From JAHDBG01 sp963922685 (GTDB lineage Bacteria > Pseudomonadota > Gammaproteobacteria > Chromatiales > Chromatiaceae), in the NCBI GenBank assembly GCA_963922685.1, contig CAWUJM010000032.1, positions 1-21,775 on the forward strand: DNA of 21,775 nucleotides, written 5' to 3'. The notes under the pieces are model-generated. The model did not search any database, had not been told where the DNA came from, and worked only from the letters and a program-made list of their open reading frames with translations. Of the stretch, positions 14,070 through 20,407 are shown piece by piece. Each line of letters opens with the position of its first letter. Position 1 is the first letter of the stretch. The position numbers and the translations under genes are program-made.

Positions 14070-15376
14070 CCGGCCTGATCATGTTTGTGGTTGCACTGGT
14101 ACTGTTATTGTTCGGCTTTCCGGTTGCCTTCACCTTTGGTGGGGTCGCACTGATCTTCGGTGTGCTGGCCGAAGGCTGGGACTTGTTTGCGTTTATGCCC
14201 TTCCGCATCTACAGCATTATGCAGAATTCGGTGCTGATGGCAGTACCGCTGTTTATCTTTATGGGACTGGTGTTGCAGAAGACAGGATTAGCAGAACAAT
14301 TACTGACTGCCATCGGTCAGCTGTTCGGTCAGATGCGTGGCGGGCTCGCGGTCGCGACAATTCTGGTCGGTGCGCTGCTGGCAGCCTCGACTGGTGTAGT
14401 CGGTGCAAGTGTGGTGGCGATGGGCGTCATCTCACTACCAGTGATGTTACAGGCGGGCTATCACAAGGGTCTGGCAACCGGCACTATTTGTGGTGCGGGC
14501 ACACTGGGACAGATCATTCCGCCTTCGATCATCCTGATTATTCTGGGTGATGTGCTGGGGCTACCTGTGGGCGATCTGTTTCAGGCAGCACTCGGCCCTG
14601 GTCTGGTGCTGGTAGGTCTGTATGTGATCTATGTGCTGCTGCTGGCCTGGTGGCGACCTGCATGGGCACCCGCCCTGCCGCAGACAGAGCATCATATGCC
14701 GCAGACCTGCTGGACAGCACTACAGGCCATCGTACCGCCACTGACACTAATCGTGGTGGTGCTGGGTTCAATCTTTGCCGGAATCGCGACGCCGACTGAA
14801 TCTTCTGCACTGGGCGGTGTCGGTGCGATCCTGCTGGCACTGGGCTATCGTCGTTTCAACTGGGTGATGTTACGCGAGAGCGCACTGGAAACGGTCAGAA
14901 TCACTGCGATGGTATTTGCCATATTGCTGGGTGCCACTGCCTTTTCGATGGTGTTTACCTACACAAGTGGTGACACTCTGGTGGAAGAATTTATGCTGCA
15001 ATTACCGGGAGAGCAATGGGGCTTTCTGATCCTGGCGATGATCATCATTCTGCTGCTCGGCTTTTTTATTGATTTTGTCGAAATCTCATTCATCGTGGTA
15101 CCGATTCTGGCTCCGATAGCCGAAGCGATGGGACTGAATATGGTCTGGTTCGCCCTGCTGATCGCCCTGAATCTGCAAACATCCTTTCTGACCCCACCGT
15201 TTGGCTTCAGCCTGTTCTACCTGAAGGGTGTTGCACCGCCAGGTGTGCGCACAGTAGATATCTATCGCGGTGTCTGGCCGTATATTGCGTTGCAGATCGC
15301 CGTGCTGATTTCGATGCTGCTGTTCCCGGACTGGTATGGCCTGAGCAGAGATATATCCATGCCTGAAGGGTTGTAG
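14066..15376 (+). CDS. TRAP transporter large permease subunit (DctM-like)
   Basis: The 436-residue protein has about twelve membrane helices and is the ion-coupled permease of the TRAP system. Family marks include MAVPLFIFMGLVLQKTGLAE near residue 55, a GALLAASTGVVGASVVAMG segment, GTLGQIIPPSIILIILG, and the IATPTESSALGGVGA signature in the second half, plus QTSFLTPPFGFSLFYLKG near the C terminus. The ATG overlaps the small-subunit stop by 4 nt. The usual solute-binding protein DctP is missing here, so it must be encoded elsewhere, or the system uses a non-adjacent partner. The particular substrate (C4-dicarboxylates or other organic acids) cannot be read. Confidence 0.93.
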   Translation: MTGLIMFVVALVLLLFGFPVAFTFGGVALIFGVLAEGWDLFAFMPFRIYSIMQNSVLMAVPLFIFMGLVLQKTGLAEQLLTAIGQLFGQMRGGLAVATILVGALLAASTGVVGASVVAMGVISLPVMLQAGYHKGLATGTICGAGTLGQIIPPSIILIILGDVLGLPVGDLFQAALGPGLVLVGLYVIYVLLLAWWRPAWAPALPQTEHHMPQTCWTALQAIVPPLTLIVVVLGSIFAGIATPTESSALGGVGAILLALGYRRFNWVMLRESALETVRITAMVFAILLGATAFSMVFTYTSGDTLVEEFMLQLPGEQWGFLILAMIIILLLGFFIDFVEISFIVVPILAPIAEAMGLNMVWFALLIALNLQTSFLTPPFGFSLFYLKGVAPPGVRTVDIYRGVWPYIALQIAVLISMLLFPDWYGLSRDISMPEGL

Positions 15377-15676
15377 GCCAGATGTGTTGCTCATGCAAAT
15401 ATCAAGCTGAAATTACATATAAAGTGAAGTAAAAGCTCATGGATTCACTTTTACGACTCTTTCTCACCGACCAGCTGAAACCCATTAACAGCCTAAAAAA
15501 TAAATAAAAATCAGTGTTATATGTAATATAGTATGAGCCTTTTTCAGATGGCGTACACTGCATGTTCTGGTGCTCCCTGAAAGGTAAGGAGCTATTGCAG
15601 CTATGATAGCTCCGTATGTAAAATAAAACGCTTTACCGTCCGTGAGCCGCCCGGAGTAAGTTGCCTGAGATATTCA
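15377..15676 (+). other. Gene-free gap with several inverted repeats
   Basis: No credible gene is seen. Structures present: a stem AAAGTGAA (15421-15428) with TTCACTTT (15444-15451) that could end dctM transcription; an 11-bp inverted pair ATTACATATAA (15412-15422) and TTATATGTAAT (15517-15527), 94 nt apart and enclosing the first stem; and GGAGCTAT (15588-15595) with ATAGCTCC (15606-15613). The stretch is AT-rich up to about 15540. It might hold a small RNA or element remains, but no family is recognised. Confidence 0.4.
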
Positions 15677-15705
15677 TTGACATAATGCAGGGAAGATTCT
15701 ATGGT
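15677..15705 (+). promoter_or_regulatory. Sigma-70-like promoter for initiator tRNA
   Basis: A perfect TTGACA (15677-15682), a 17-nt spacer, and TATGGT (15700-15705) place the start near 15712, about 7 nt before the mature tRNA end. This is a strong and well-placed promoter. Confidence 0.7.
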
Positions 15706-15718
15706 ATGCACCACCAGA

Positions 15719-15795
15719 TGCGGGGTGGAGCAGTCTGGCAGCTCGTCGGGCTCATAACCCGAAGGTCGCAGGTTCAAATCCTGCCCCCGCTACCA
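15719..15795 (+). tRNA. Initiator tRNA-fMet (anticodon CAT)
   Basis: A 77-nt cloverleaf with encoded CCA. The anticodon loop is CTCATAA, flanked by the three consecutive G:C pairs (GGG/CCC) that mark initiator tRNAs. Position 1 is T and position 72 is T, so the top acceptor pair is unmatched as required for formylation and initiation, but as T-T instead of the usual C-A. The T arm reads GCAGG TTCAAAT CCTGC. A strong promoter precedes it and a terminator follows at once, so it is probably a single-gene unit. Open frames overlapping it on the plus strand are artefacts. Confidence 0.95.
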
Positions 15796-15805
15796 AGTTT
15801 TTTGC

Positions 15806-15830
15806 AGCCGCCTCCGGGCGGCTTTTTTTT
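15806..15830 (+). terminator. Intrinsic terminator of tRNA-fMet
   Basis: AGCCGCC (15806-15812) pairs with GGCGGCT (15817-15823) around a TCCG tetraloop and runs into eight T residues. It begins 10 nt after the tRNA CCA end. A textbook rho-independent terminator. Confidence 0.92.
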
Positions 15831-15863
15831 GCCCGAAACTGACAGTGTCTGCTGAAGATGACA

Positions 15864-15892
15864 TTGACAGTACATGGTGCAACCCGCATAAT
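15864..15892 (+). promoter_or_regulatory. Sigma-70-like promoter for rpsT
   Basis: TTGACA (15864-15869), a 17-nt spacer and CATAAT (15887-15892) lie about 50 nt before the rpsT start. It is a near-consensus promoter and fits a highly expressed ribosomal protein gene. Confidence 0.7.
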
Positions 15893-15943
15893 TTTTCCGG
15901 CCTTATCGTCGTATCTGATATATCTTTCTATTAAGGATTACCT

Positions 15944-16210
15944 GTGGCAAATTCTGCACAAGCCCGGAAACGCGCGCGTCAGGCCGAAAAAGCACGCCAG
16001 CATAATGCCAGTCGCCGCAGTATGATGCGGAGCTATCTGAAAAAAGTGGTACACGCGATTGATAACAAGGATCAGTCCGCTGCTCAACAGGCGTATCAGA
16101 CGGCGGTGCCGATTCTGGACCGCCTGGCGAATCAGGGCCTGATTCACAAAAATAAGGCTGCCCGGCATAAGCGTCGCCTGAATGCCCGGATTAAGACTCT
16201 GTCAGGATAA
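15944..16210 (+). CDS. rpsT: 30S ribosomal protein S20
   Basis: The 88-residue, very basic protein begins MANSAQARKRARQAEKARQ and contains HKNKAARHKRRLN, the usual S20 termini. It binds 16S rRNA early in small-subunit assembly. The start codon is GTG, with AAGGA 6 nt upstream. In E. coli S20 uses a weak UUG start that takes part in autoregulation; a non-ATG start here may serve the same purpose, but that is inference. A separate promoter lies at 15864-15892. dciA follows after 29 nt and may be cotranscribed. Confidence 0.96.
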   Translation: MANSAQARKRARQAEKARQHNASRRSMMRSYLKKVVHAIDNKDQSAAQQAYQTAVPILDRLANQGLIHKNKAARHKRRLNARIKTLSG

Positions 16211-16239
16211 CCGCTGGTCCGGTTGGTTCTGCCTGTCTC

Positions 16240-16677
16240 GTGTCCGCTTCTCTGCAACACTACCTTACCCGCCACGCGTCTTTACGTCAGCTACGTTCTG
16301 TTATTCTGCAGCAACAGGATTTGTTACAGCAGATTAAGAGCTGGCTGCCGATGCCTCTATCTTCCCACTGTCACAGTGCCGCATTACAGCAGACGCGGCT
16401 GGTTCTGGCAGCAGACAGTTCGGTCTGGGCTGATCAGCTGCGTTATCAGACATCCGGTCTGCTGCAACATTTGCGCACCACTCATCCCAGCATCGCCATC
16501 ATTAAGGTGTGCGCTCGCCCGGTACTCAATCCATCTGATCTGTTCAGGTCAGCAACCTGTGTGCAACACCGCTGCACCCACCGCTCGGCGCAGTTGATTA
16601 ACAACAATGCTCAGTATATTCAGGATCCGGTGTTGAACGCCGCCCTGAAAAAGCTGGCACATACGCTGTCAGTCTGA
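16240..16677 (+). CDS. dciA: DUF721/DciA-family replicative helicase loader
   Basis: The 145-residue protein matches the DUF721 (DciA) fold: a helical start (LRQLRSVILQQQDLLQQIKS), then TRLVLAADSSVWADQLRYQTSGLLQHL, then IAIIKVCARPV, which correspond to the conserved adenylate-like KH core. DciA assists loading of DnaB in bacteria that lack DnaC. The C terminus (about 105-145) is helical and diverged. The GTG at 16240 is the first start after rpsT, with a weak ribosome site. It lies directly behind rpsT, not beside secA as in some relatives. The stop codon is within a 14-bp inverted repeat (16671-16711). The name rests on pattern recognition, and the helicase-loading role on family knowledge. 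Confidence 0.75.
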   Translation: MSASLQHYLTRHASLRQLRSVILQQQDLLQQIKSWLPMPLSSHCHSAALQQTRLVLAADSSVWADQLRYQTSGLLQHLRTTHPSIAIIKVCARPVLNPSDLFRSATCVQHRCTHRSAQLINNNAQYIQDPVLNAALKKLAHTLSV

Positions 16678-16711
16678 ATCGCACACATCCCTCAAAGGTG
16701 CGATTCAGACT
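16671..16711. repeat. 14-bp perfect inverted repeat over the dciA stop
   Basis: AGTCTGAATCGCAC (16671-16684) pairs perfectly with GTGCGATTCAGACT (16698-16711) around a 13-nt loop. The TGA within the left arm (16675-16677) is the dciA stop. The motif TCTGAATCGC resembles the TTTGAATCAC tail motif of the dispersed repeats, so it may be a related unit. No T run follows, so terminator action is uncertain, though it could block or stabilise the transcript end. Confidence 0.65.
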
Positions 16712-16756
16712 GCGGTAAATCTGATCCTCAAAGATTAAATTAAAGAATAATATTTC

Positions 16757-17308
16757 ATGAAAAGATTCAGAATTTCGCTCATCGCAGGTTTAGCTATGAT
16801 AGCTGCAGGATGTGCAACAACAAATTCAATTCCTTATAAGGCCTCAACCGGAAATGTGATTGCAATTCAGCAAACACTGCAATCAGGAGGGAAAAAAGTT
16901 TCTGTTGGTGATGTTGTAATGGCACCAAGCGTTGAGGAATCACCAACATGCCGACTCATGGGGCCTATTCAGGTTGCTCCGGGGAAATCCCTGGCTCAGT
17001 ATATAAAAGATGCCTTTATAGAAGAGTTATTCATGGCTAAGGCATATGCAGCAATTTCTGAAAATGTTATTGATGCAGAAATTAAAGACATAAGTTTCAG
17101 TTCTGTTTCCCCGGCCAGCTGGAATATAGCCATGTCAGTCAGTTCGCCGGGTTCTGAAGGTTATCTGGTCTCAGTTGATTACAGATTTGACACCAGTTGG
17201 GATGCATACAGTGCTTGTAAAAACGTGGCTGATGCATTTGGCCCTGCCATTCAGGCTCTTCTGGGGGAAGTCGTTACACACCCGCAGTTTTTGCAGCTGG
17301 TAAAATAG
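16757..17308 (+). CDS. Orphan lipoprotein of unknown function
   Basis: The 183-residue product has a lipoprotein signal: MKRF-R, a hydrophobic stretch and lipobox IAAG|C with Cys19 as the lipidated residue. Asp is not at position +2, so outer-membrane sorting is likely. The mature domain holds CRLMGPIQVAPGKSLAQYIKDAFIEELFMAKAY, then ISFSSVSPASWNIAMSVSSP, and ends with a Cys-containing NVADAFGPAIQALL segment. I believe similar lipoproteins of unknown function occur in other proteobacteria, but I cannot name a family. It is AT-richer than its neighbours, stands alone between dciA and tRNA-Asn, and the TAAAGAA before the ATG is a weak ribosome site. No function is proposed. Confidence 0.85.
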   Translation: MKRFRISLIAGLAMIAAGCATTNSIPYKASTGNVIAIQQTLQSGGKKVSVGDVVMAPSVEESPTCRLMGPIQVAPGKSLAQYIKDAFIEELFMAKAYAAISENVIDAEIKDISFSSVSPASWNIAMSVSSPGSEGYLVSVDYRFDTSWDAYSACKNVADAFGPAIQALLGEVVTHPQFLQLVK

Positions 17309-17335
17309 TGCGCTGCCAACCTGAGTGATCGTACA

Positions 17336-17410
17336 GTAAGTTCAGCATCATCACCTCCTGATAGATTCCGCGACTGTGCGCGGAATGACGCAGTGTCAAT
17401 CTGAATCACG
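17336..17410. repeat. Relic of dispersed repeat tail with hairpin
   Basis: CATCACCTCCTGAT near 17347 resembles the degenerate copy near 4352. A hairpin follows with arms ATTCCGCG (17365-17372) and CGCGGAAT (17379-17386) and a 6-nt loop. Then GTCAATCTGAATCACG (17395-17410) resembles the tail motif CAGTTTGAATCACG. The similarity is short and partial, so membership in the family is tentative. Confidence 0.4.
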
Positions 17411-17429
17411 TCTGTCTCGCAATGCAGGC

Positions 17430-17457
17430 TTGACTCTGCTTCGTCAGTCAGTAAAAT
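17430..17457 (+). promoter_or_regulatory. Sigma-70-like promoter for tRNA-Asn
   Basis: TTGACT (17430-17435), a 16-nt spacer and TAAAAT (17452-17457) end about 16 nt before the mature tRNA. It is a good match and correctly placed. Confidence 0.65.
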
Positions 17458-17473
17458 GTTTCCCCTGTAATAA

Positions 17474-17548
17474 TCCCCTGTGGCGCAGCGGTAGCGCAGC
17501 GGACTGTTAATCCGTTGGTCGTTGGTTCGAATCCAACCGGGGGAGCCA
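17474..17548 (+). tRNA. tRNA-Asn (anticodon GTT)
   Basis: A 75-nt cloverleaf with encoded CCA. The acceptor arms TCCCCTG and CGGGGGA pair over seven positions with one T-G wobble. The anticodon stem and loop read CGGACTGTTAATCCG with GTT in place. The T arm is GTTGG TTCGAAT CCAAC and discriminator base G73 fits tRNA-Asn. Its own promoter lies upstream and a terminator follows at 17557. A minus-strand open frame over it is an artefact of the tRNA sequence. Confidence 0.96.
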
Positions 17549-17556
17549 GACAACAT

Positions 17557-17592
17557 AAAAGGCTTACAGTCAAACGACTGTAAGCCTTTTTT
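17557..17592. terminator. Bidirectional terminator between tRNA-Asn and argJ
   Basis: AAAAGGCTTACAGTC (17557-17571) pairs perfectly over 15 bp with 17576-17590, with loop AAAC. T residues follow on the plus strand and the A run on the other side gives T residues on the minus strand. It can therefore end both the tRNA transcript and the argJ operon. Confidence 0.93.
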
Positions 17593-17613
17593 CGTTTTCA
17601 GGAATACCCTCTT

Positions 17614-18825
17614 TTAAGAGCGATAATCTGCATTGATTCTGACATAATCATAAGACAGATCACAGGTCAGCAATGTCGTACTGGCCACCCCCTGCCGGAG
17701 TGCGACCCGGATGGTGAATGCATCCTGGCGTAATACTTGCTTTCCGGCCTGTTCGGTATAGTCCGGATCCCGCCCGCCCGCGCTGACAATACACACTTCA
17801 TTCAGCCAGATATGCAATACCCGGATATCCAGCCGGGCCACTGGCGCCCGACCAACCGCAGCCAGGATACGTCCCCAGTTCGGATCGGATGCAAACAAGG
17901 CCGTCTTTACCAGCGGTGAACCGGCAATCGCCTCTGCTACCAGACGTGCTTCCCGCTCGTTTGCGGCTTCTTCCACCCGGATCGTGACACACTTGGTCGC
18001 GCCTTCCCCGTCCTGCACCACCTGATGTGCCAGATCGTGGCTCACTGCATTGAGTGCTGCCTGCATCCGGTCGGCGGCTTCGGTCCCTGGCGCAATCTGC
18101 ACACCGCTGGTACCACTGGCAAGTAATGCACAGGCATCGTTTGTCGAGGTATCTCCGTCCACACTGATTGTATTGAATGATTGTGCAACCGCTGTCTGTA
18201 ACATCTGTTGCAGTAACGGTCGGGCGATCTGCGCATCCGTCGCCATATACGCCAGCAGGGTCGCCATGTCCGGATGGATCATGCCGGAACCCTTTGCCAT
18301 CCCGGTGATCGTTACTGTCTGACTGGCGATTTCCAGGGTGCAACTGCACAGTTTTGGTCGTGTATCTGTGGTCATGATGCTGGCAGCAGCGGATGTCCAG
18401 GCATCCTGTGCCAGGTTGGCAAGCAGGGTCGGCACTGCCGTACGCATCGGTGTCAGTGGCAGGTCTTCACCGATGACACCGGTTGAGAAGGGTAGTACCT
18501 GTTCCGGCGCACAACCGGCCTGTTCCGCTACCAGTGCACAACTGGCCCGGGCTACCTGTTCGCCTGCTTCGCCGGTTCCGGCATTGGCGTTGCCTGCGTT
18601 GATCAGCAGGTAGCGTGTTGCAGCGTCTGCCAGATGTTGCTTCGCCACCATTACAGGTGCCGCACAAAAGCAGTTCTGCGTAAAGACTGCCGCAACCTGG
18701 CCGGTTGCGGCCAGCTCCAGCAGACACAGATCGTCCCGATCTGTGTAACGGATGCCCGCCGCAGTGCTGGCCAGGCGAATGCCGGGTACCGGGTGTCCGG
18801 CACCCGGATGTAACTGATATATCAT
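17614..18825 (-). CDS. argJ: Bifunctional glutamate N-acetyltransferase/ornithine acetyltransferase
   Basis: This 403-residue enzyme moves the acetyl group from N-acetylornithine to glutamate, the cyclic step of arginine biosynthesis. It matches the ArgJ family: INAGNANAGTGEAG, STGVIGEDLP, the self-cleavage region KGSGMIHPDMATLLAYMATDA, SFNTISVDGDTSTNDA, and FASDPNWGRILAAVGRA. Cleavage is expected between Ala188 and the nucleophile Thr189. The motif has HPDMAT where most relatives have a PNMAT form, a minor variation. It starts 7 nt after epmA on the same strand, so it is the last gene of an efp-epmA-argJ unit and ends at a bidirectional terminator. Whether it also uses acetyl-CoA (true bifunctionality) cannot be judged from sequence. 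Confidence 0.95.
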   Translation of the reverse strand: MIYQLHPGAGHPVPGIRLASTAAGIRYTDRDDLCLLELAATGQVAAVFTQNCFCAAPVMVAKQHLADAATRYLLINAGNANAGTGEAGEQVARASCALVAEQAGCAPEQVLPFSTGVIGEDLPLTPMRTAVPTLLANLAQDAWTSAAASIMTTDTRPKLCSCTLEIASQTVTITGMAKGSGMIHPDMATLLAYMATDAQIARPLLQQMLQTAVAQSFNTISVDGDTSTNDACALLASGTSGVQIAPGTEAADRMQAALNAVSHDLAHQVVQDGEGATKCVTIRVEEAANEREARLVAEAIAGSPLVKTALFASDPNWGRILAAVGRAPVARLDIRVLHIWLNEVCIVSAGGRDPDYTEQAGKQVLRQDAFTIRVALRQGVASTTLLTCDLSYDYVRINADYRS

Positions 18826-18832
18826 GACAACG

Positions 18833-19801
18833 TTAAGCTCGCTCTGTAGCGAAGGTCTGTACCTGGTCCAGACTGGATAATCCGGTTCGGGCCAGTAATA
18901 TCCGGTCTAATCCGACTGCGACACCCGCACAGCGCGGCAGGCCATGCTGCAACGCGGCAAGAAAGCGCGTATCCAGCGGTAAGGTTGGCTGTCCGGCATG
19001 CTGGCGTTGTACGTTATCTGCGTTAAACCGCGCAGTTTGTGCTGTCGCATCCGTCAGTTCCTGAAAGCCGTTGGCCAGTTCCAGATTGGCGTAATACATT
19101 TCAAACCGGGCTGCTGTACGTGGATCCTGCGCATTCAGCTCAGCCAGTGCTGCCTGGCTGGCCGGATAGTCGGTGACGAAGGTCAGTTGTGCTGGTGGCA
19201 ATTGCGGTTCAATACACTCAGTCCAGAGCAAATCCAGCCAGGCATCTCGCTCCAGCACCAGATCAGCCGCATCCGGTATCTGTTGCGCGATGGCACAGTC
19301 GCGCAACGTCGCGCTGTCTGTTGCAAAGATATTCAGTTGCAGGCTTTGTGCGAATAACTCAGCGTACGCACAGGTTTGTACCACCGGAGCCATACCCAGC
19401 AGGTGTTGCATCAGATCGGTCAGCTCGCGCATCAGGTCGGCTGCACTGAAGCCCGGGCGATACCATTCCAGCAGGGTAAACTCCGGATTGTGCCGCCGCC
19501 CGGCCTCGCCCTGGCGGAATGCCTTGCTGATCTGATAGATCGGGCCGCTTCCGGCAGCCAGCAGGCGCTTCATATGAAATTCGGGCGAACTCTGCAGATA
19601 CCAGGTTGTGCTGTTCTCCCGGACGACAAACGGTTGTATCGCCGGATCGGTACCGAATGCCCGACCCAGCAGGGGTGTTTCGACTTCCAGCACATCACGC
19701 GCAGCAAAAAAATCACGAATCTGGCGCAATAGTTGTGCCCGCGCCTGTATGGTCGGTAGCGTGGCACCCGGTCGCCAGTTAGTCTTTGACACGACCGACA
19801 T
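18833..19801 (-). CDS. epmA: EF-P lysine ligase EpmA (PoxA/GenX)
   Basis: This 322-residue class II LysRS-like protein attaches beta-lysine to the conserved Lys of EF-P. It lacks the anticodon-binding domain and starts directly with the catalytic core. Motifs: VLEVETPLL (motif 1), SSPEFHMKRLLAAG, FRQGEAGRRHNPEFTLLEWYRP (motif 2), ELANGFQEL, and GVAVGLDRILLA (motif 3), where Ala, not Gly as in LysRS, precedes VGLDR as in E. coli EpmA. ATG 19801 gives the family length, although the frame is open further upstream; it overlaps the efp end by 23 nt, with GGTGA shortly before it. The overlap with efp suggests translational coupling of enzyme and substrate. Confidence 0.95.
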   Translation of the reverse strand: MSVVSKTNWRPGATLPTIQARAQLLRQIRDFFAARDVLEVETPLLGRAFGTDPAIQPFVVRENSTTWYLQSSPEFHMKRLLAAGSGPIYQISKAFRQGEAGRRHNPEFTLLEWYRPGFSAADLMRELTDLMQHLLGMAPVVQTCAYAELFAQSLQLNIFATDSATLRDCAIAQQIPDAADLVLERDAWLDLLWTECIEPQLPPAQLTFVTDYPASQAALAELNAQDPRTAARFEMYYANLELANGFQELTDATAQTARFNADNVQRQHAGQPTLPLDTRFLAALQHGLPRCAGVAVGLDRILLARTGLSSLDQVQTFATERA

Positions 19802-20348
19802 ATTCACCGGTCCGGGTGTCGACCTTAATCCGTTCATCTGTCTGCACAAATAACGGTACCCGCACCACTGCACCTGTCTCCAGGGTGGCTGGTTTGCCAC
19901 CGCCGCCCGAGGTATCACCCTTCAGCCCCGGATCCGTCTCCGTGACCTGCAGTACCACAAAATTCGGTGCCTCCACCAGAATCGGCACCTCATTCCATAA
20001 GGTCACCTGGCAACGATCCTGCGCCCGCAGCCATTTCACTGCATCACCCACTGCTGCCGCATCAGCCTGGTATTGTTCGTAGTTATTACTATCCATAAAG
20101 TGCCAGAAGTCACCATCTGCGTACAGATAATCCAGCTCACGTTCAACCACGTCGGCAGCCGCGACTGTTTCATTTGATTTGAACGTCTTTTCCAGAACAC
20201 GGCCTGTCTTCAGGTTGCGTATCTTCACCCGGTTAAATGCCTGACCCTTGCCCGGTTTGACGAACTCATTTTCGATGATGTTACACGGATCGCCATCCAG
20301 CATAATCTTGAGTCCGCCCCGAAATTCACTGGTACTATAATTTGCCAT
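19779..20348 (-). CDS. efp: Translation elongation factor P
   Basis: The 189-residue factor relieves ribosome stalling at polyproline stretches. The beta-barrel start MANYSTSEFRGGLKIMLDG is followed by KPGKGQAF, where Lys34 is the site beta-lysylated by EpmA. The middle OB domain and the C-terminal OB domain with KVDTRTGEYVGRVKD are complete. ATG 20348 is chosen over an in-frame upstream start at 20387 because AAGGGAAG lies just before it and the family N terminus fits. It is the first gene of efp-epmA-argJ and is divergent from epmB with a 59-nt gap, so a shared promoter region is likely. Confidence 0.97.
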   Translation of the reverse strand: MANYSTSEFRGGLKIMLDGDPCNIIENEFVKPGKGQAFNRVKIRNLKTGRVLEKTFKSNETVAAADVVERELDYLYADGDFWHFMDSNNYEQYQADAAAVGDAVKWLRAQDRCQVTLWNEVPILVEAPNFVVLQVTETDPGLKGDTSGGGGKPATLETGAVVRVPLFVQTDERIKVDTRTGEYVGRVKD

Positions 20349-20407
20349 AACTTCCCTTAGTTCTGTTCTGCAGTGCTTATCCTGCAACGTTAAAAATCAG
20401 GCCGATT

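Noticed and set aside
15661..15855. Plus-strand frame over the initiator tRNA
   Set aside because: It runs through tRNA-fMet and its terminator; the translated motif (ITRRSQVQILPPLP) is a tRNA artefact.
17251..17556. Minus-strand frame starting MLSGSPGWIRTNDQRINSPLRYR
   Set aside because: It is the reverse of tRNA-Asn; this phrase is a well-known false protein produced by tRNA genes.
17798..18349. 183-codon minus frame within argJ
   Set aside because: Out-of-frame shadow of argJ with low-complexity Arg/Gly/Ser composition.
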